A stretch of DNA of 9,043 bases from Nitrospirota bacterium (lineage in GTDB: Bacteria > Nitrospirota > UBA9217). The stretch spans positions 1 through 9,043 of the forward strand of contig JAAXXJ010000105.1 of NCBI GenBank assembly GCA_013334545.1, in the 5' to 3' direction. The notes beneath the pieces were generated by a model. That model saw nothing but the letters and a program-made list of their open reading frames with translations, was not told where the DNA came from and searched no databases. Each line of letters starts with the position of its first letter. The first letter of the stretch is position 1. Below, one piece after another: positions 6,349-9,043 of this stretch. Position numbers and translations under genes: made by a program.

Positions 6349-7605
6349 CTAAAAAATTGCCGCAATATTGCCGAACACCATCTCAAGTCTGAACAATATC
6401 CCCGGTGTGGCATCAAAGCTCCGGTCGCGCGGGAAGCGGTACTGGGGCGCGATCTCGAGGAACAGCCAGTCCCGCCAGAACCGCTGCCGATAGCGAAACA
6501 CGAACAGTTCCTCTTCCAATTCGTTGGTCGGACGGGTCTGGAAACTATTGATCCATTCGTACTGTATCGCGCGGTTGCGGTCAAGGGGCTGCCGCAGGAG
6601 AAAGCTCAGTGCATAGGGATAGCCTATCACGTTCTCGGACCAGAGCCCTTGAAGGGTCATCCGGAAGAACAGGCCATGGGGCAGGGTCCGCTCGAAGTCG
6701 AACGTAGTCCTGGACTGCCATCGCTGGTCACTGGACCAAACAACCTCCTGGGTGAACCGCAGGGCCCAGGGATCGAAAGGGACAAGATAACGGTACCGCG
6801 GCCCTGCAAGGATAGCAAGTTTCCCGTTATGCAGTTTGACGCCGGCCAGAAAGCTAAAATTACTGCGATTCGTTTCCACGGGGAAATATTGGAGCGCCGA
6901 CGTTAGGTTTCTCTGGGGCGTCTGAGCAATATTGGTACCTGCCCCCCCGGGCTGTGCGGGCGTCTCATCGTACCTCTCGTACGGATCGCCCGAGATCACC
7001 AGACGGGTCTTTTTGCGGAGCTGGGGCAGAACGAGCCGGAGATCGAAATTCGGCCGCCGGTAATCCATGCCCGTACCGTCCTCACGGAACGCTTCGAAGC
7101 GTATCTTAAGATAGGACCGGTTGATCTCCGCTTCGTAGCGTTGGTCGCCGAAGAAAGAGTCCAGCCAGGCTGCGGTCGACAGGAACCCGTAAGTGACGCC
7201 GCCGTGGAGCGAATCGATAATGCTGCTTTCCTCTTCGGTGGCTGTGGGACGGCCTTGGTCCGCGGGCTGGCGGGTCACAGTCGGGGCTGTCGTCAAAGGC
7301 TCGGCCTGCGGCTGTCCCGCCGGTGCCGGCATGACCGGCTTTCCCTCGGTCTGTTGCGGAGCTAATCCTGATTGTGGCAGGTCCTGAGGAGAGGAAAGGG
7401 TCGACGACACAGGGTCTTCCGGCGGTCCTGTAGGCAGACCCTCCTGGGCAGGCTCAGCAGTTCCAGCGCAAGCGGCGGTCGAAATAACAAGATATAGGAG
7501 AGACAAGTGCACGGCCAGGGTCCAGGCGAGGACCAGCGTCATCACTCTGCTCAGGGATGGTGCCTTCTTTCCCGATTGTCCTGACCGTCCATTGCCGGCT
7601 GTCAT
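6349..7605 (-). CDS. Outer-membrane beta-barrel protein with Pro/Gln-rich linker
   Basis: I place the start at the ATG complementary to 7603-7605 (418 aa) because a strong promoter lies 50-80 bp upstream; the frame stays open further but that part reads as noise. The signal peptide is long: basic residues to R20, hydrophobic 21-45, probable cleavage near A47. Residues 49-126 form a Pro/Gln/Thr-rich linker. A conserved-looking block WLDSFFGDQRYEAEINRSYL (147-166) leads into alternating aromatic strands with short turns, ending in Phe (GNIAAIF), the usual outer-membrane insertion signal. Late strands with YRQRFWRDWLFLEIAPQYRF fit a barrel of perhaps 12-16 strands. I do not recognise the substrate or a named family. 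The linker could cross the periplasm or bind peptidoglycan, but no OmpA-like domain is seen. Its 3' end is 23 bp from the cyclase, convergent. No convincing ribosome site is visible; GAAAGAA is nearest. Confidence 0.85.
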   Translation of the reverse strand: MTAGNGRSGQSGKKAPSLSRVMTLVLAWTLAVHLSLLYLVISTAACAGTAEPAQEGLPTGPPEDPVSSTLSSPQDLPQSGLAPQQTEGKPVMPAPAGQPQAEPLTTAPTVTRQPADQGRPTATEEESSIIDSLHGGVTYGFLSTAAWLDSFFGDQRYEAEINRSYLKIRFEAFREDGTGMDYRRPNFDLRLVLPQLRKKTRLVISGDPYERYDETPAQPGGAGTNIAQTPQRNLTSALQYFPVETNRSNFSFLAGVKLHNGKLAILAGPRYRYLVPFDPWALRFTQEVVWSSDQRWQSRTTFDFERTLPHGLFFRMTLQGLWSENVIGYPYALSFLLRQPLDRNRAIQYEWINSFQTRPTNELEEELFVFRYRQRFWRDWLFLEIAPQYRFPRDRSFDATPGILFRLEMVFGNIAAIF

Positions 7606-7657
7606 CGTGCGTTCTTTCAGGGAGCTCTCGTCCAAGGGAGTACGACGTATTTCTATG

Positions 7658-7686
7658 AGAATAGGCAAACAGCCGCGCATTGTCAA
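7658..7686 (-). promoter_or_regulatory. Sigma-70 promoter of the outer-membrane protein gene
   Basis: On the minus strand: a perfect -35 TTGACA (complement of 7681-7686), a 17-bp spacer, and -10 TATTCT (4 of 6; complement of 7658-7663). Transcription would start near 7651, giving a leader of about 45 nt to the ATG at 7605. It decides the start choice for that gene. Confidence 0.7.
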
Positions 7687-7707
7687 GGTTGACCCGGGGG
7701 AACCGGC

Positions 7708-7887
7708 ATGACGACGAGCATATCTGAAGAGATACGGCTGCGGTATCTCTATCGCCGTCTGATCCTTCAGGGGAAAATAAAAGTTTCTTTTCGCTCTGCC
7801 GTGGGATTGGTTGGGCCTGACGGTGCATTTCACCTCTACTCCGTTAACTACCCCTGCACGAAGCGACAGCCGCGAAAAAGGCCGTAG
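7708..7887 (+). CDS. Possible small ORF, 59 aa, doubtful
   Basis: ATG at 7708 to TAG at 7887 with a purine-rich GGGGGAA 8-14 nt upstream. The product is basic (about 13 Arg/Lys) and starts MTTSISEEIRLRYLYRRLIL, which could form an amphipathic helix, and ends TKRQPRKRP. I recognise no family. Codon third positions are less GC-biased than in the neighbouring genes, and no promoter of its own is evident; it begins about 20 bp behind the -35 of the divergent gene. It may be chance. Confidence 0.2.
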   Translation: MTTSISEEIRLRYLYRRLILQGKIKVSFRSAVGLVGPDGAFHLYSVNYPCTKRQPRKRP

Positions 7888-8043
7888 CCATTTTATCGCA
7901 AGCCGGCCAGAAGAGGACAGGACGCCTCCCAGGACCGGGAGTCCCTGCCGATGAGTGGAGAACCGTGCTGGGACGTTACTGCTCGAACGGTCCTCTATTT
8001 TGCTGGCGGATAGCCTGTTTTTCGCCGCAGGTATCGGACAGGA

Positions 8044-8066
8044 GCAGATCATATCTGCGTACGCAG
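8044..8066. promoter_or_regulatory. Two overlapping palindromes upstream of the HerA-like gene
   Basis: GCAGAT-CAT-ATCTGC (8044-8058) overlaps the perfect 12-bp palindrome CTGCGTACGCAG (8055-8066). They end 21 bp before the -35 of the HerA-like gene, where activator or repressor sites often lie. Their symmetry is plain; binding by a dimeric regulator is inferred. Confidence 0.4.
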
Positions 8067-8087
8067 GCCCTCTCTTCGACAAATCAC

Positions 8088-8116
8088 TTGCAATCAAAAA
8101 ATCATTATGGAATAAT
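8088..8116 (+). promoter_or_regulatory. Sigma-70 promoter of the HerA-like gene
   Basis: -35 TTGCAA (4 of 6) at 8088-8093, a 17-bp spacer, and -10 AATAAT (5 of 6) at 8111-8116, with TG at 8108-8109 giving an extended -10. Transcription would begin near 8123, about 50 nt before the ATG at 8172. Confidence 0.55.
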
Positions 8117-8142
8117 CCTGTCTGTTTCACCCATTAGACAGG
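8117..8142 (+). promoter_or_regulatory. Inverted repeat over the predicted start of the HerA-like transcript
   Basis: CCTGTCT (8117-8123) and AGACAGG (8136-8142) are perfect 7-bp arms with a 12-nt spacer, directly after the -10 box. It could be an operator at the transcription start or, if the transcript starts slightly upstream, a leader hairpin. Confidence 0.4.
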
Positions 8143-8171
8143 GAAGCTGCTGGTCTCTTGATGGAGGATCC

Positions 8172-9043
8172 ATGGCACAAACAACAGGCGCTCTGCTCAT
8201 TGCCAAGGGCAAGAACGAGATATCCATCCTTCCCCGGATGGCCAGCCGGCACGGGCTCATTGCAGGTGCCACGGGCACGGGCAAGACCGTCACTCTCCGT
8301 GTCCTGGCTGAGCAGTTCAGCGCGATCGGCGTTCCCGTCTTCATGGCAGACGTCAAGGGCGACCTGTCGGGCATTGCCCTGCCCGGCGGAGACCGGCCCG
8401 AACCAACAGCGCGCGCAACGCAGCTCGGCATGGGAGAGCTCGTTTTCAAAGGCTGTCCGACCGTGTTCTGGGACGTTTTCGGACAGCAGGGACACCCGAT
8501 CCGCGCGACAGTCTCCGAGATGGGTCCCCTGCTCCTCAGCCGCATCCTGGACCTTAACGATATCCAGAGCGGCGTCCTCACCCTGATCTTCAAGATCGCC
8601 GACGATAATGGGCTCCTGCTGCTCGATCTCAAGGACCTGCGCGCCATGACCCAGTTCGCAGGAGAGAACACGGCGACATTCAAGACCGAATACGGCAACA
8701 TCTCGGCGGCAAGCATCGGCGCGATCCAGCGTGGACTGGTCGCCCTCGAGGAGCAGGGCGCCGGTGCCTTCTTTGGCGAACCCGCCCTTGACCTGAACGA
8801 TCTCATCCAGACCGGTCCCGGAGGCAGGGGGGTGATCAATATCCTGGCCGCGGACAAGCTCATTAATTCTCCCAAAGTCTATGCCACCTTGCTCCTGTGG
8901 CTGTTGTCCGAGCTTTTCGAGCAGATGCCGGAAGTGGGTGACCCATCCAAACCCACCTTGGTCTTCTTTTTTGACGAGGCCCATTTATTGTTCAGCGATG
9001 CGCCCAAGATTCTCCTGGACAAGATCGAGCAGGTGGTGCGGCT
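8172..9043 (+). CDS. HerA-like ATPase, DUF853/YjgR family, partial (3' end beyond window)
   Basis: The first 290 codons of a P-loop ATPase that runs off the window. The start ATG follows GGAGG at 8163-8167 with a short 4-nt gap; a nearer upstream ATG at 8161 is in another frame. Walker A is GATGTGKT (32-39), preceded by RHGLIAG; ADVKGDLSG (59-67) is typical of the HerA/FtsK group; Walker B is LVFFFDEAH (263-271) with D268 and E269. The blocks AASIGAIQRGLVALEEQGA and FFGEPALDLNDL are characteristic of DUF853, the family of E. coli YjgR (about 500 aa), so roughly 58% is present. HerA/FtsK relatives are hexameric pumps on DNA, but the role of the DUF853 branch is not established. It is cytoplasmic, with its own promoter, and I see no nuclease such as NurA beside it in this window. 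Confidence 0.93.
   Translation, partial: MAQTTGALLIAKGKNEISILPRMASRHGLIAGATGTGKTVTLRVLAEQFSAIGVPVFMADVKGDLSGIALPGGDRPEPTARATQLGMGELVFKGCPTVFWDVFGQQGHPIRATVSEMGPLLLSRILDLNDIQSGVLTLIFKIADDNGLLLLDLKDLRAMTQFAGENTATFKTEYGNISAASIGAIQRGLVALEEQGAGAFFGEPALDLNDLIQTGPGGRGVINILAADKLINSPKVYATLLLWLLSELFEQMPEVGDPSKPTLVFFFDEAHLLFSDAPKILLDKIEQVVR

Larger units (their letters stand above)
7687..8087. other. Gap between divergent genes with several inverted repeats
   Basis: No convincing gene on either strand in about 400 bp. It holds a chain of short inverted repeats: GGCCG/CGGCC (7880-7884, 7904-7908); a bulged stem GGAC..TCCC with GGGAGTCC (7919-7944, 6-nt loop); and GAGaACCGT/ACGGTcCTC (7958-7966, 7987-7995, one mismatch, then TATTTTG). 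These could be a leader, a small RNA or regulator sites. I compared it with the cyclic-di-GMP (GEMM), cobalamin and SAM riboswitch patterns I know and saw no match. The minus-strand frame is open throughout but its translation is not protein-like. Confidence 0.4.

Noticed and set aside
7860..7960. c-di-GMP (GEMM) riboswitch suggested by a c-di-GMP enzyme nearby and a GC-rich structured gap.
   Set aside because: The conserved GEMM tetraloop, receptor and GGGACGCAAAGCC-like core are not found on either strand.
7606..8130. In-frame 5' extension of the outer-membrane protein by 175 codons (start at 8130).
   Set aside because: The translation is not protein-like, it would bury the signal peptide, and a strong promoter at 7658-7686 lies inside it.
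8127..8984. Minus-strand open frame of 285 codons opposite the HerA-like gene.
   Set aside because: The plus strand has clear Walker A and B motifs; the minus translation shows none.

Overview
The window is ordinary chromosomal DNA from a diderm (LPS-making) Gram-negative bacterium, by eye moderately GC-rich. The block lptC-lptA-lptB-rpoN, a conserved protein that I recall as the Sfum_1244-type family, a c-type heme (CxxCH) diguanylate cyclase and a Tat-signal protein together suggest a Desulfobacterota/Nitrospirota-like anaerobe or microaerophile. That assignment is inference; no rRNA or other decisive marker is present. I see no mobile element, CRISPR array, tRNA or rRNA.

Left block (about 1-3709, minus strand; transcription runs from 3709 toward 1). 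The order is lptC, lptA (its start overlaps the lptC end), lptB, rpoN (sigma-54), then the 5' part of a Tat-signal protein resembling TIGR04076, cut by the window edge. LptC, LptA and LptB are the inner-membrane/periplasmic parts of the LPS transport bridge. rpoN in the same transcription unit follows a widespread proteobacterial arrangement. A good sigma-70 promoter with an extended -10 lies at 3758-3787, and a short inverted repeat falls in the predicted leader. The lptA-lptB and lptB-rpoN gaps carry 7-bp repeat tracts next to start codons that have no good Shine-Dalgarno sequence.

Middle block (3922-6325, plus strand). A conserved 347-aa protein of unknown function is followed, after 94 bp, by a membrane-anchored Tll0287-like heme sensor fused to a GGDEF diguanylate cyclase. 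The catalytic and inhibitory sites are intact. It is probably a redox- or gas-responsive c-di-GMP source.

Right block. Convergent with the cyclase is a 418-aa outer-membrane beta-barrel protein (6349-7605, minus) with a Pro/Gln-rich linker, driven by a promoter with a perfect TTGACA. A gap of about 565 bp follows. It holds several inverted repeats, a doubtful 59-aa ORF and the promoter of the last gene. That gene, a HerA-like ATPase of the DUF853/YjgR family, starts at 8172 on the plus strand and runs off the window.

No clearly new multi-gene system is visible. The most useful leads are the heme-GGDEF sensor beside an uncharacterised protein, the structured gap at 7687-8171, the heptad tracts at the lptB and rpoN starts, and the Tat protein behind rpoN.
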